DNA from: Rebecca billardiae RCC1528
Taxonomy: Eukaryota; Haptophyta
Length of the DNA: 64,000 bases
NCBI GenBank assembly: GCA_965240325.2
Contig: OZ251227.1
Span: 2,728,001 to 2,792,000 of the forward strand
Reading direction: 5' to 3'
Shown here piece by piece: positions 10,519 to 20,269 of this stretch. Both the position numbers and the translations under genes were made by a program. How positions within the stretch are numbered: the stretch's first letter is position 1; each line of letters starts with the position of its first letter. The notes beneath the pieces are model-generated. The model worked only from the letters and a program-made list of their open reading frames with translations, was not told the origin of the DNA and did no database searches.

Positions 10519-13188
10519 TCAGCCGGCGCCCTCGCCCGTCGCGACGGCGAGCCGCGCCTCGTCCAGCGCATCGGCGAGCTGCTGCATCTCCTGCAGCACC
10601 AGTCGGCGCATCTGGCGCAGCGGCGTCTCGCCCTCGCCCACGTCTAGGCCGTCGAGCTCAATCATCCGGACTGTGACCTCCTCGCACAGGGCGAGGCACT
10701 CGCGCGCCAGCGCGACGCGCTCCGGGCGGTGGCGCGCGCGCGCGGCCTCCTCGGCGGCCCCCGCCGCGTCGGCGTCCGCGCCGGTTGGCACCGCGGCCGC
10801 GGCGGCGACGTCGTCGGTGGAGGCGCTCTCCGCTCGCTCAGAGTCGGGGGGCTCGGCGGGCTCGGCAGCGTCGTCCTCGTCAAGCTGCGCCGCCACGCGC
10901 TCGAGCAGCTCATCTGCTCTGACGGCCCAGCGCGAGTCGAGAGCGTGCATCATCGCCGCGAGCGCGCGTGCCACCGGGCTGTCGTCGCCTGCGCCCAGCG
11001 CGGCGCGCGCCGCGCCCCCGCCACCGTCAAGCTCTGCTGCGGCGCGGTCGCCGGCGTCGCCGCCCGCGCCGTTCGCGCCGCCCTCGGCGCCGCCGCCCGC
11101 GAGCGCTGCCAGCGCCTCGAGCAGCGCGGCATCCACGGCCTCGCCGTCGGCGTCCGCCGCGCCGCCGCCCGCCGCCGCCTCGCGCAAGTCGCCGAGCGCG
11201 TCGGCCGGGATGGCGGCCTGCCTCGCCTCGTCGGCGAGCTCGGCGTAAGCGCTGCCGCGCAGCGGGTCTTGCGCGCCCGGCGGGAACGCGCGGCCGACGA
11301 TCCTCGCGCGCGCGCGCAGCCGGCCGCGCTGCGGGCCGAGGCCGGCGCGCAGCGCGGCCGCGAGCGCGCGCACTCGGCGCTCGAGCCAGCGCAGCACCTC
11401 CGCATCCCGCCACAGGTCGGCCGCCTCCTCCGCGTGCAAGGCGATCAGCCGCGCGAGTGCGGCCGAGCCCTCGGGCTGTTCTCCCCGCACGTCCTCGCCC
11501 AGCGCCTCGGCCACCGCGCCGTCCCACTCCGCCAGCAGCGGCGTGCTGATCGGGTCCGATGCCGACGAGGCCAGCACGATCGGCCGGAGGGCGGCGGGGA
11601 ACCACAACGCCGCCTGCTCGAGCAGCGCGTCCGCCGAGGGCGGCTCGGGCGGCGTGTCGGCGGCGGCAGCGTGCCGCGCGGCGGCCCCCGCGCGCCGCGC
11701 TGCCGCGCCGCCACCGCCGCCCGGCGCGCCGCGCCTTCGCTCCGCGCGGAACGCGCACAGCGCGCGCGACCACGCCCAGCCGGGCAGCAGGCGGAACGGG
11801 CAGCTCTCCCGGGAGCCCTTCTCCCCGGACCCCGAACCCCCGGACCCGTTCTCCCCGGACCCCTCGGCCTCACGCTGCGCGTCTGCAAGGACGGCGCGCC
11901 AGTCGGAGCTGCCGCCGGGGATGGGCGCGTCACGGAGCTGCGGGCACGCCGAGAGCGCCTCGAGCGACTGCGCGTCCGCCAGCCGCGCGCAGCGCACGTC
12001 CAGCCGGAGCGCGCACAGCGCCGGGTCCTCCGCCGGCGCCAGCGAGAGCGCCAGTTTCGTCACGCCCAGTGCGGCGCCGTGCGCGCCGCGGCGCGAGAGG
12101 TGGCGCGCGTGCCACCAGAGCGCGGAGAGGAAGAGCGGCCCCTGCGACGCGTCGTCCGCCGCGCCAGTGCCGGCCGCCGAGCCCGCGCCCGCCGGCGGCA
12201 GCAGCAGCCGCGCGCCGCCGCCGAGCCAAGCCTTGGGGAAGCGCGGGTGCGCGGCGGCCTCGCATGCGTGCACGGCGCGCGCCGCGAGCTCCGACGCCTC
12301 CTGCAGCTGTCCGGTCTGCATGAAGACGCGCTGCATGGCGAGCAGCGCGCGCAGGTGGTACGGCGAGCCCGCGAGCAGCTGCAGCAGCGCGCGCGGGTCG
12401 CCCGTCGCCGCCGCGCGCTGCATCTGCCGGCTCGAGTGCTCCGCCTCCCAGCGCGACGCAAAGCCGAGCGCGAAACGGCCGTCGTCGAGCGCGCGCATCG
12501 CGAGCCCCGTGCCGGAGGCGGGCGGCCAGCTCGGGTCGGGGTGGACGATGAGCGCGTTGCGCGCGCGCACGCGCGCCGCCGCCGCGCCGACGCGCCCCGC
12601 GCCCCGCCGCGCGCGCGCGTGCCGCCCGCCGCGCCTCGGCTGCGCGCCGCCACCGCCGCCGTCCGCCTGCGCCTCCGCTTGCGCCTCGGCCTCTGCGGCG
12701 CGGATGGCGCGAGCGCCGAAGAGGCGGAGCATCTCACTCTCGGACGACAGCTCGCGCTTGTCTACGGCGAGGGCCTCGATTGCGCCGCCCATCCCCGACG
12801 CGAGCAACTCGCTCGTCGCGCGCGTCGCGTCGGCCGCCGCCGCCTCCAGCGCCGCCCAGTCGTCGTCCTCGCCACGACGGTCGGCGGTTTCGGCCTCGCG
12901 CTTGGCGGCGGCGGCGGCGCCACCACGCTTACCCTTCGCTCTCCCACTTCCCGCCTTGTGCTCGCCCGGTGGCGGCGGCGGCGGCACTGTCGGAGCGGGT
13001 GCCCCATCCTCGCTTCCCTCAGTGGAGCTGTCATCGTCCGCGCTCGAGTCGTCCGAGCCGAGGAGCGCGCCAAAGCCGAGGGGCTTGCGCGCGGGCGGCG
13101 GCTCATCGTCCTCTTCATCCTCCTCCAATTCCTCCTCGCCCGCGCTGGCCGCCGCCGCGACCGCGTTCTTGAGGTGGCGCGATGACAT
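10519..13188 (-). CDS. TCF25: TCF25/Rqc1-family ribosome quality-control protein
   Basis: An intronless 889-aa protein. I chose ATG 13188-13186 (MSSRHLKNAVAAA) because family members start with a short basic MSxR motif followed by an acidic region. Here EEELEEDEEDDE and a Ser/Asp tract follow at once, then KPLGFGALLGSDD. The conserved core begins near residue 212 (IVHPDPSWPP) and includes DPRALLQLLAGSPYHLRALL (about 265-285), a helical repeat region with HPRF, and the family block LSRRGAHGAALGVTKLALSL followed by DPALCALRLDV. PFRLLPGWAWSRAL corresponds to the 'LPN-fafS-ala' motif. In yeast and animals Rqc1/TCF25 works with the Ltn1/Listerin ligase on stalled 60S ribosomes. The C-terminal half is unusually Ala/Gly/Arg-rich and acidic, reflecting base composition. 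The gene is divergent from the uS15m gene. Confidence 0.85.
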   Translation of the reverse strand: MSSRHLKNAVAAAASAGEEELEEDEEDDEPPPARKPLGFGALLGSDDSSADDDSSTEGSEDGAPAPTVPPPPPPGEHKAGSGRAKGKRGGAAAAAKREAETADRRGEDDDWAALEAAAADATRATSELLASGMGGAIEALAVDKRELSSESEMLRLFGARAIRAAEAEAQAEAQADGGGGGAQPRRGGRHARARRGAGRVGAAAARVRARNALIVHPDPSWPPASGTGLAMRALDDGRFALGFASRWEAEHSSRQMQRAAATGDPRALLQLLAGSPYHLRALLAMQRVFMQTGQLQEASELAARAVHACEAAAHPRFPKAWLGGGARLLLPPAGAGSAAGTGAADDASQGPLFLSALWWHARHLSRRGAHGAALGVTKLALSLAPAEDPALCALRLDVRCARLADAQSLEALSACPQLRDAPIPGGSSDWRAVLADAQREAEGSGENGSGGSGSGEKGSRESCPFRLLPGWAWSRALCAFRAERRRGAPGGGGGAAARRAGAAARHAAAADTPPEPPSADALLEQAALWFPAALRPIVLASSASDPISTPLLAEWDGAVAEALGEDVRGEQPEGSAALARLIALHAEEAADLWRDAEVLRWLERRVRALAAALRAGLGPQRGRLRARARIVGRAFPPGAQDPLRGSAYAELADEARQAAIPADALGDLREAAAGGGAADADGEAVDAALLEALAALAGGGAEGGANGAGGDAGDRAAAELDGGGGAARAALGAGDDSPVARALAAMMHALDSRWAVRADELLERVAAQLDEDDAAEPAEPPDSERAESASTDDVAAAAAVPTGADADAAGAAEEAARARHRPERVALARECLALCEEVTVRMIELDGLDVGEGETPLRQMRRLVLQEMQQLADALDEARLAVATGEGAG

Positions 13189-13304
13189 TTCCGCTCCAGA
13201 GTCGAGGCATCCACGCTGGGCCGCCCAGGTGACGGCGGCAGCAGGACCGGGCTGAGCAGGAGGGCGTCCGGGGCGCCAGGGCCCAGGCGCTGTCGGCAGC
13301 CGCC
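13189..13304. promoter_or_regulatory. Short bidirectional promoter (TCF25 / uS15m)
   Basis: Only 116 bp separate the two divergent start codons, so promoters and 5' untranslated regions must overlap here. The sequence is GC-rich and has no TATA box that I can see. Confidence 0.6.
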
Positions 13305-14000
13305 ATGATGCTGGCGACGCGGCGCGTGCCCTCATCGGCCGCGGCGCTGCGCGTCGCACAGTGGGGTGGTGCGCGCTGGCGAGCGCTGCCACTCGCGCGG
13401 CTGAGTAGCAGCAGCGCTGGCGAGGGCACAGCCACCTCGCCGCCCAGCGGTGCGAGCACTGCGCAGCCGGACGAGCGCGCGACGCTGTCGTCGGCCAACG
13501 TTCTTTTCGGCATCAGCGACGAGCAAATCAAGCACGTGAGCGATGCCGTGCGCCGAGCGGTGTCGCTCGAGAATGCGTCGGAGCGGCAGCGCCGAAAGGT
13601 TGAGAACCACCGCGCGATCCAGCACTGGCAGCAGCGCCCGGGCGACACCGGCTCGCCCGCGGTCCAGAGTGCGCGCGCGCGCGCGCCCGGCCGAGCCCGC
13701 GCCGCGCCCGCGCGCCACGCGCTGACGCGCCACGCCGCGCGCCGTCGCCGCGCGCCAGTCGCTCTGCTCACGATCCGCGTCGACTATCTCAAAGCGCACC
13801 TCGAAAAGTTCCATAAGGACAAGGACAGCAAGCGCGTCCTCAACCAGCTCGTCTCGAAGCGGCAGCGGCTGCTCACCTACCTGCTCAAGGAGGACCGCGA
13901 CATGTACCGCCGCGTCTGCCTCGAGCTCAAGGTCGGGCCGTGGAAGGAGATGGAGGCGGAGATGAAGGCGAGGAGCGAGGGCAGCGCGTGGGGCTCGTGA
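13305..14000 (+). CDS. Ribosomal protein uS15, mitochondrial
   Basis: Two exons: 13305-13668 and 13759-14000, with a 90-bp intron (donor GTGCGC, acceptor GCCAG). The spliced product is 201 aa. The join gives GDTGSPAVQIALLTIRVDYL, a perfect fit to the uS15 core. It is followed by the signature HLEKFHKDKDSKRVLNQLV and KRQRLLTYLLKEDRDMYRRV. The N-terminus (MMLATRRVPSSAAALRVAQW, then an Arg/Ser-rich stretch) looks like a mitochondrial presequence; a plastid location is less likely because no signal peptide precedes it. uS15 binds the central domain of small-subunit rRNA. The intron length is a multiple of three and holds no in-frame stop, so the unspliced frame stays open and would insert 30 Arg/Ala-rich residues between VQ and the RNA-binding helices. 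Confidence 0.9.
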   Translation: MMLATRRVPSSAAALRVAQWGGARWRALPLARLSSSSAGEGTATSPPSGASTAQPDERATLSSANVLFGISDEQIKHVSDAVRRAVSLENASERQRRKVENHRAIQHWQQRPGDTGSPAVQSARARAPGRARAAPARHALTRHAARRRRAPVALLTIRVDYLKAHLEKFHKDKDSKRVLNQLVSKRQRLLTYLLKEDRDMYRRVCLELKVGPWKEMEAEMKARSEGSAWGS

Positions 14001-14489
14001 AGCCCGCGCCGACGCCGAGCGGCAACCATGGGAGGAGCCGTCCTGCTTCGGCAGCGTCGGACAGCTATTGACTAATGAGTGCGGAGGTCGATGTTGCGGA
14101 CTGCCCGCTGAACGGGCGCGCGTTGCGTGCCGCCGCACGTTGCGATTCGCGGGCTCACGAGGCCTGGTGCGCACCGATCGATCGTCGTGTCAGTCGTCGG
14201 TCGCAGGTTCGCAGCCCTGCTGATGTTGATGCACTCAGCTTGGAGCCCGGTGCTGTTAGTACTGTCTTCACACTCTTGTGGTCACACCGATCATGCTCAC
14301 TGCGGAGATCCGGCTCCGACCGACGAAACCGTGCGCCGCCTACCGCTGTAGATAGATATCGCGGCCTTCATCTTTTTCATCACGAATTCGGGCCGAGATC
14401 AGGCTCCCAAATAAAAGTCCCGATGACTCGGAACTCCGACGGCCTTCTCACCTCGTCCCGTCTTGCCGGCCGCTACGCGAACAGTCACG
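14001..14489. other. Intergenic region
   Basis: Between the uS15m stop and the next start. It is lower in GC than the neighbouring genes. I see no gene, RNA or repeat here. Confidence 0.6.
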
Positions 14490-15158
14490 ATGCGCGTGCA
14501 TGCGCTTCTCACGCTCACGCTGATGGTGGTGCTGCAGCTACCGCCCGCCTTCGGCGATGCTCCAAACCCGAAGGACAATTGCGACGAGCTCGGCACCGGT
14601 GCGAAGGGCGCATCACGCACGCAGTCCTGCACACGCCCGGCGACGCAGGCCGACAAAGACCGCGCGCGGCGGCGCGAGGAGCACCAGGCGAGCACGACTC
14701 GATGGAGGACGAGTCAGTTTTTGTACATCCTCGTCGGCGTCCTAGGTTGCAACATTCTCGTGTGGAGCTTTGCATGCGCGCGCATCAGGCGTGCCAACAA
14801 GATGGCACGTGAGCGCGAAAATGAGGTGAGTGGGACAGCCACACTGGAGATCATGGTGGAGCTGCCCTCGGGCGAATACGCCGTGGCGACATCGCCGAGA
14901 GCGTCCTGCGACAACAGGGGGGCGTCTCGTACGCCCGGGGAGACCGCTGTGGACGCTCCAGCCTCTACTGCCGCTGTCGATGTCGATGAGGTGGGCGTTG
15001 AGGTTGCGCAGGTTGGAAGCGGCGAGCGCAACCAAATCACTGCACGCGCAGGAGGTGCCACCGTTCCCGTCAGGAGAGCTGCCTCCGACGCGCAGTCGTC
15101 AACATCCCATCAGGAGCTACAGGCGTACGATGGCGGTGTGGAACGCATCCAAGAATAG
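14490..15158 (+). CDS. Small single-pass membrane protein with signal peptide
   Basis: A 222-aa product from ATG 14490. The start was chosen because it opens a clean signal peptide (MRVHALLTLTLMVVLQ, then PPAFGDA). A short Cys-containing extracellular part follows (NCDELG, SQSC-like TQSCT), then a basic stretch and one transmembrane helix at about residues 77-97 (FLYILVGVLGCNILVWSFAC). A basic ARIRRANKMARERE stop-transfer and an acidic/Thr/Ala-rich cytosolic tail complete it. The layout implies a type I membrane protein with a very small ectodomain. No family is recognised. Coding status is inferred from the topology and from the absence of frame breaks. Confidence 0.6.
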   Translation: MRVHALLTLTLMVVLQLPPAFGDAPNPKDNCDELGTGAKGASRTQSCTRPATQADKDRARRREEHQASTTRWRTSQFLYILVGVLGCNILVWSFACARIRRANKMARERENEVSGTATLEIMVELPSGEYAVATSPRASCDNRGASRTPGETAVDAPASTAAVDVDEVGVEVAQVGSGERNQITARAGGATVPVRRAASDAQSSTSHQELQAYDGGVERIQE

Positions 15159-15628
15159 CCGCCTGGTCCGGACGATGGCGGCGGCAGGTCCGAGCCCGAG
15201 CCAGTTCCTGACTGCCGGAGTCCGTTACCGAGTGATGAGTGATGCAGTCGACCACTGGCACTAAGCCAGGCACGCAGCCCGTGACGCGCGTCACTAGGTC
15301 GACCACTGGCACTAGGCACGCAGCCCGTGACGCGTGCCACTGGCACTAGGCAAAGCCGATCCCGCCGCATTGGTCCCGGCTGCCCGCGCCCGCTGCCACC
15401 CGCGGACCGCGGCCTGCGCGGCACTGCGGCTGCGGCGGCCCCGGTGGCGGGTGGGGTACCGAGTCCAGGACTCGGGCAGGAGTACCGCGGACTATATCAT
15501 CGTCAGTTACTGATCGTCCACCCGCCGCTGTCATACTATGCATATGGAGTCTAATAGTAGCTATCAAGAGCTCTATGGCGCCGCGTAAAGTAACATCAGA
15601 CTAGCTCTCTGGCAGACTGACCATTGAC
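15159..15628. other. Intergenic region between convergent genes
   Basis: Contains the short tandem duplications at 15245-15355. Otherwise there is no gene-like structure. Confidence 0.6.
15245..15355 (+). repeat. Short tandem duplications
   Basis: The phrase GTCGACCACTGGCACTA(A/G) and the phrase GGCACGCAGCCCGTGACGCG occur twice each. A third partial CCACTGGCACTAGGCA follows. The array lies in the tail-to-tail gap between the genes ending at 15158 and 15629. Confidence 0.8.
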
Positions 15629-18610
15629 TCAAGGCTCAAGCCACCGATGCAGCTTGGCCTCCTCCTCCAGCCGATGCTTGGCCTCCTCCAGCCTGTTGAG
15701 CAACGCGAGCTGGTTGCGCTGCGCGCGCCTCCGATCCGAGGGCGTCTTGGCCTGCACGTACGTCTGCTTCGCGCCGTTGGCGAGCGTGCGCTCAAAGACG
15801 ACGTGGCGGCGCGCGCGCACGGGCCGCCAGCCACGCTCGCGCAAGGCGTCGGCGACAGTCTGCGAGCGCGGGCGTGCCGCGGGCTCGGCCGGCGCCGCGC
15901 CGACTCCCGGACCGTGCCGGCGCACGACAGAGTCGTCGTCGAGCGTGGCGCGCACGCGCTTGTTGGAGTCGAGCAGCAGAGTATACGGCTGCACCGGTGA
16001 CGGCCAGAGCTCGGTCACGAGCGCGGACTCCCAGCCACGCTGCGTGCGGCATAGCACGCGCGTGCCGACGGCGAAGCGCGTCGGCGGCCGCGCCTGCGCA
16101 GCGCGCGGCTCGCGTGGCTGCGCCGGCTGCGACCTGTCCTCGAGCAGGCCCACGCTGGCGAACGCGAGCGCAAGCGCGCGCCTGCCGGTGGGCGGGCCCG
16201 TCTCCGCGGCGCGGCTGCCCTCCGCGTCGAGCGGCATGGCGAGGAAGCGCTCCGCCTCCTGAAGGGTGCCGGGGAGAACGACGCGCTCGTGGCCCCTGCG
16301 CGGTGGCACACGCACCGCCTCCTCGTCCGCTGCCGCCGCCTGCTCCTCCTCCTCGTCGTCGCCGCCGCCGCCGACGTCCTCCTCCGGCGGCGCGGGCGCG
16401 GCCGCGCTGCCGCTGCCGGGCGCGCTGTGCGTCTCGACTGGCCGGCTGCGGAAGAGGGAGCGAAACCTGGCCGCGCGGCGCTGGGCCCGCGTGCGCGCGC
16501 GCCGCGCTCGCCCTCGGCGGGGCTGCGCGCGCGCGGCTGACTGCGCCGCGGCGAGCTCGTCGAGCAGCGTGCACGCCTCGGACGCGCAGATGCGCTGCCG
16601 CCCAAGCGCGGCAAAGAAGTTGCGCCGAGCGAAGCGCCCGCGCCAGATCGCCACTGTCGCGGCGATGGGCGCCTCCTGCGCGCGCACCGTGCGCGCCACG
16701 GGCTGCTCCCAGCCCATCCGTGCGGCGAGCAAGCCGTAGAGGCGCACGCGCAACGCGGCGCTGAGCTCGGCGAGCGGCGCGTCCCTGGGCATCGACAGCG
16801 GCGTCGCGAGCAGCGCGAGAGAGCGGCGCAGCGTCCACACGCTCGTCGCGACCGCGAGCAGCCACAGCGCGGCCGCGCACGCGCCCACGTGCCACGCGGC
16901 GCGCGCCTGCGCGAGCGTCGGGCTGACGAGCAAGCGCGCGTACCGCCCGCCGAGCCGCACGAGCACGTTGCTCACCGCCACGTGCCACAGCCAGCAGAGG
17001 GCGAGGCCGAGGAGGCACACGAGCACGCGGTACGCGCCCTCCCATGCGCGCGGCACCGTCGCCAGCTTGCGCAGCGCGAGGTCGCGCGCGGCGGCGTCGT
17101 CGCCTAGCAGCTTGGCGATGCGATAAGACGCGCTCACGGCAGGGCCCTGCATGATGCCCGCCTTGGCCTCGTCCGCGACCGAGCTCGCCGGGACCGCGTC
17201 AGCGGGGGAGCGGCCGTCGCGCAGCCGCGGCACCATCTGCAGCCGCAGCTCGACGAGGCGGAGGTAGCGCTCGACAAAGCGCGCCACCTCCTCGCGCGTG
17301 CGCGCGTCGTCGGCAGCCGTCGTGCTCGGCGCCGAGTGGGACGCCGCCGCGCGCGCGCCCTTGCCCGCGTCGTCGTCCTCCGACGGCGGGGGCATCTGCG
17401 CCAGCAGCGCTTGCGCGAGCCGCTCGCGCACGGCGCCGCCGTGCCGTGCGAGCAGCAGCGAGTCGTGCTCGCGCATGCCCGCGAGGACAGCCGCGCGCAG
17501 CGTCGGCAGGTCAGCGGACGACGCGGCGAGAAACTCGAGGTGGACAAAGCCTCGGCCCAGCTCGCTCTGCGCGAGCGCCCTGAAGCGGCCGGCGACGGTG
17601 CGCGCCGCGCGCGCCACGAAGAGCGCGGCGTACAGGTCCTGGCAGCTGTCCGGCGAGGGCTGCAGCAAGGGGCACGCGCTCGCGCGGCCGCCCTTGCCCC
17701 GGCAGGGGAGAGGCTTGTCCAAGGACAGCTGGAAGTGCTCGCCCTGCACCGCCACCGCGCGGAGCCCGAAGCCATCGGAGCCGTGCTTCAGGCTGAAGTT
17801 GGTCACGAGCAGCTCGAGCACGCCGCCGCTCGCGCCGAGCGAGCGCGCCGAGCCGCGCACGGTGCACCACACGACGTCGCTCCCCGGCCGAGGCCGCTTC
17901 ATGTCCACGTTCGACCAGCGGACCCAGTCGAGGCCGAGGTGGGCGAGCAAGGAGACAGCGGCCTCGACCTCGTGCTTCTGGAGCTTGAGCATGGCGCACC
18001 GCGGACCCTCGGACTCGACGAAGAGGACCATGAAGAGGAGCGCCGACCAGTTGTTCGGCTCGAGCGCGTGCGCGGTCAGCTCGGGCCTGCCGCGGACGAG
18101 CGGCTGCGCGGCGTGCTCGTCCAGGAAGGCGGCGAGCTGGAGGACGGCGTCGCAGCTCAGGCTGCTGACGGCCAAGCCCATGAGGCCGTGCTGGGCGTCG
18201 GCAATCATGCCGAGCACCAGCTCGGGCACATCATAGAGTGCGCAGCCGAACGCCAGGCCCACGGCTAAGATCGCCTCGCTGGGCAGGGCGGGCGCGTGCG
18301 GCCGCGGGAGTAACGGCAGGCAGAGCTCGTCCGCCGCCGCGATCCGCGCCGCAGCGTCCTTCGCGAGCTTCTCGAGGAGCTTCTCGATGACCACTCGGAT
18401 GCGCAGCGCTGAGAGCATCGACGTCTTGAACCGGTGCTCCGCGTTGAAGCTCTGCTCCTGCATCTCCTCCTCCATGCGACGGCGCGCATTCTCGCTCTCG
18501 CGCTTGGCCGCAGCCTCTTCCTGGTCGTGCGCATATTGCGAATAGGCGTTGTACGCGACGACGCCGGCGCTCACGACGGCCGCCCCGGCGAGCACGGCCT
18601 TGTTGGCCAT
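15629..18610 (-). CDS. Large membrane-anchored protein with SH3-like and HicA-like C-terminal segments
   Basis: A 993-aa protein from ATG 18610-18608 (MANKAVLAGAAVVSAGVV), so a hydrophobic segment lies at residues 4-20. A charged coiled-coil follows (EEAAAKRESENARRRMEEEM). The middle region (about 60-520) is globular but unfamiliar. Two more hydrophobic helices lie near 526-550 (VLVCLLGLALCWLWHVAV) and 569-590 (GACAAALWLLAVATSVW). After an acidic, Gly/Pro-rich linker, residues ~845-898 (VGTRVLCRTQRGWESALV and PYTLLLDSNKRVRATLDD) resemble small SH3/Tudor-like barrels common in algal proteins. Residues ~916-993 (VADALRERGWRPVRARRHVV, then KTPSDRRRAQRN) resemble the HicA/dsRBD-like fold, followed by a terminal coiled coil. 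An upstream GTG would extend the frame but removes the clean N-terminal helix. The role is unknown; an RNA-binding tail on a membrane protein is an inference. Confidence 0.65.
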   Translation of the reverse strand: MANKAVLAGAAVVSAGVVAYNAYSQYAHDQEEAAAKRESENARRRMEEEMQEQSFNAEHRFKTSMLSALRIRVVIEKLLEKLAKDAAARIAAADELCLPLLPRPHAPALPSEAILAVGLAFGCALYDVPELVLGMIADAQHGLMGLAVSSLSCDAVLQLAAFLDEHAAQPLVRGRPELTAHALEPNNWSALLFMVLFVESEGPRCAMLKLQKHEVEAAVSLLAHLGLDWVRWSNVDMKRPRPGSDVVWCTVRGSARSLGASGGVLELLVTNFSLKHGSDGFGLRAVAVQGEHFQLSLDKPLPCRGKGGRASACPLLQPSPDSCQDLYAALFVARAARTVAGRFRALAQSELGRGFVHLEFLAASSADLPTLRAAVLAGMREHDSLLLARHGGAVRERLAQALLAQMPPPSEDDDAGKGARAAASHSAPSTTAADDARTREEVARFVERYLRLVELRLQMVPRLRDGRSPADAVPASSVADEAKAGIMQGPAVSASYRIAKLLGDDAAARDLALRKLATVPRAWEGAYRVLVCLLGLALCWLWHVAVSNVLVRLGGRYARLLVSPTLAQARAAWHVGACAAALWLLAVATSVWTLRRSLALLATPLSMPRDAPLAELSAALRVRLYGLLAARMGWEQPVARTVRAQEAPIAATVAIWRGRFARRNFFAALGRQRICASEACTLLDELAAAQSAARAQPRRGRARRARTRAQRRAARFRSLFRSRPVETHSAPGSGSAAAPAPPEEDVGGGGDDEEEEQAAAADEEAVRVPPRRGHERVVLPGTLQEAERFLAMPLDAEGSRAAETGPPTGRRALALAFASVGLLEDRSQPAQPREPRAAQARPPTRFAVGTRVLCRTQRGWESALVTELWPSPVQPYTLLLDSNKRVRATLDDDSVVRRHGPGVGAAPAEPAARPRSQTVADALRERGWRPVRARRHVVFERTLANGAKQTYVQAKTPSDRRRAQRNQLALLNRLEEAKHRLEEEAKLHRWLEP

Positions 18611-18884
18611 CGAGAGTTCGCCGCGACGGTAGATGGACGACTCCTCCCGAGCCGGCGAGCCCTCTCGCAGTGGTCCCTCCCGCCCGACGAGCTTCTTGAT
18701 CGTCAAGCGCGACCGCGCGGCGCGCGCGCGCGGGCTGTCCACCCGCTATTTATGAGCGGAGGGCCCCGGACAGGCGGGCAGGTCCGGAAGCAGCAAACAA
18801 CACGTACTACGGCCAAAACGCGTAAAAACTTAAAACTAACTGAAGCCAGCATGCTGACGACTGAGATCTGACACCGCGACTCGA

Positions 18885-19811
18885 TCAGCCGGCCACCAGC
18901 CGCTCAGCGAGCTGCTGAAAGCTTGGCCTCGTGTCGTACTCGGCGAGCTGGCGCGCCTCATCGCGCTCCTGGCTGAAGAGCTGCCACGGCTGACCGTACG
19001 TGCGCAGCAGCCAGCCCACGCGCCCCTTGCTCTGAAGCGGGCGCAGGTAGTACACGGCGTCGAAGCCCGAGAGGAAGTCGTCGTAGCATCGGCCGATCTC
19101 GGGGAACTGCCAGCGCGCGTAGTACCCCGAGCGCTGCTTGTCGAGGTAGCCGTTCTGGCAGATGATCGGGATGCCCTCGCCAGCACCCGTCGCCAGCAGC
19201 TCCATGTTCAGCCAGTCGTTCACACGCCCCTCCTCGCACGGCTGCACGACCAGCCTGCATGCGGCTTTGTCCGCAGCGGCGGCCGCGCCGGCGGCCGCGT
19301 CCGTCTCGCCCTTGCCCATCATCCCGCCGATCGCGCTCTCGAGCCACGTGGCCGCTGCGCGGCCGCTGCACGCCTTGGCCGCCGCCTCGAGCGACAGCAG
19401 CGTCGCCGACTTGTACGCCGCTCCGGGGTACGCCTCGAGGGCGAGCTCGCGCTCCTTCTCGTCCAGCAAGCACACCCACAGCTCGCTGCCCATCCCGAGG
19501 CGCGGGACGAGCTCGAGCGCGAAGTCGCGGTTCGCGTCGAGGACCTCGATGTTCGAGAAGTCGTCGAACTGCGTCTTCGCGCCGAGCAGCGGCGGAAACT
19601 CCACCTCGAGCAGCTGCACGCCATCGGCCAGCGCGCGCTTCACCGCGTCGGCCACATCTGACGCTACGTGCTGCAGCGCTGCGCGCGAGGCGACGCGCGA
19701 TCTGACGAAGGGGTTGACGTCGGGCGGAAGTGTGGCGAGCCGCGTTGTGGATCCGGCCACGTGCACCGCCGCGGCTAGCAGGGCTACCGCGCGAATCTGC
19801 GCCATCAGCAT
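18885..19811 (-). CDS. DUF1995 protein, probably plastid-targeted (LPA3-like)
   Basis: About 308 aa, starting at ATG 19811-19809 or two codons later. The N-terminus (MLMAQIRAVALLAAAVHVAG) is a signal-peptide-like hydrophobic stretch, as expected for import into a secondary plastid. The body carries DUF1995 hallmarks: AVKRALADGVQLLEVEFPPL, DDFSNIEVLDANRDFALELV, and a later LVVQPCEEGRVNDW with ICQNGYLDKQRSGYYARW. In plants DUF1995 proteins include LPA3, which assists assembly of the photosystem II protein CP43. I infer a similar plastid role. The product ends QQLAERLVAG at a stop just inside 18885. No intron is needed. The frame extends upstream of the chosen start, but that part is not conserved-looking. 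Confidence 0.75.
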   Translation of the reverse strand: MLMAQIRAVALLAAAVHVAGSTTRLATLPPDVNPFVRSRVASRAALQHVASDVADAVKRALADGVQLLEVEFPPLLGAKTQFDDFSNIEVLDANRDFALELVPRLGMGSELWVCLLDEKERELALEAYPGAAYKSATLLSLEAAAKACSGRAAATWLESAIGGMMGKGETDAAAGAAAAADKAACRLVVQPCEEGRVNDWLNMELLATGAGEGIPIICQNGYLDKQRSGYYARWQFPEIGRCYDDFLSGFDAVYYLRPLQSKGRVGWLLRTYGQPWQLFSQERDEARQLAEYDTRPSFQQLAERLVAG

Positions 19812-20269
19812 CGTACACGACTGTAGCGCGGTCGTGCCCGCCCTGACCAGGACCCCTGTTGAAGATTCGCTTCTGCAGCCGAGCACGACGAATCTTCGCG
19901 CGTTCCCGACGACTTTGCCGTGATATTGATTTGAGATTCTGACAAGGACACCGTCAGGACGCACGATGGGTCGTTTCATCAATCAGAGCCGCGCGCGGCG
20001 CGTTTCAGTATCAGATGTTGCGTGGACGGTACCGACTACGCAGTGTCGTGCTACCAGCTAGCTCTGATGGCGCCACACTCAGTACAATGTCCCCACGTAC
20101 TGACGTACGTTCGCTACTAGGCTCCCTAGGACCACGCGCGAGCGCTGGACGGCGGACGCCCCCGCCCCGCCGCCGCCGACGGTCACTGGTGAGTCGCAAC
20201 GTGCGACGCCAATGAATGATGCATGATGCAGTGCCACCCCGGAGATGCCCGCCAGGCTCGGGCCGTCAC
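19812..20269. other. Intergenic region
   Basis: The upstream side of the DUF1995 gene and downstream side of the F-box/RCC1 gene. No gene or repeat was recognised. Confidence 0.6.

Noticed and set aside
10729-13185. 818-aa open frame on the plus strand over TCF25
   Set aside because: It is a GC-driven shadow of the TCF25 frame, Arg-rich and without motifs.
18611-18742. N-terminal extension of the 993-aa membrane protein to a GTG at 18742
   Set aside because: A non-ATG start is unlikely, and the extension would bury the clean hydrophobic N-terminal helix.
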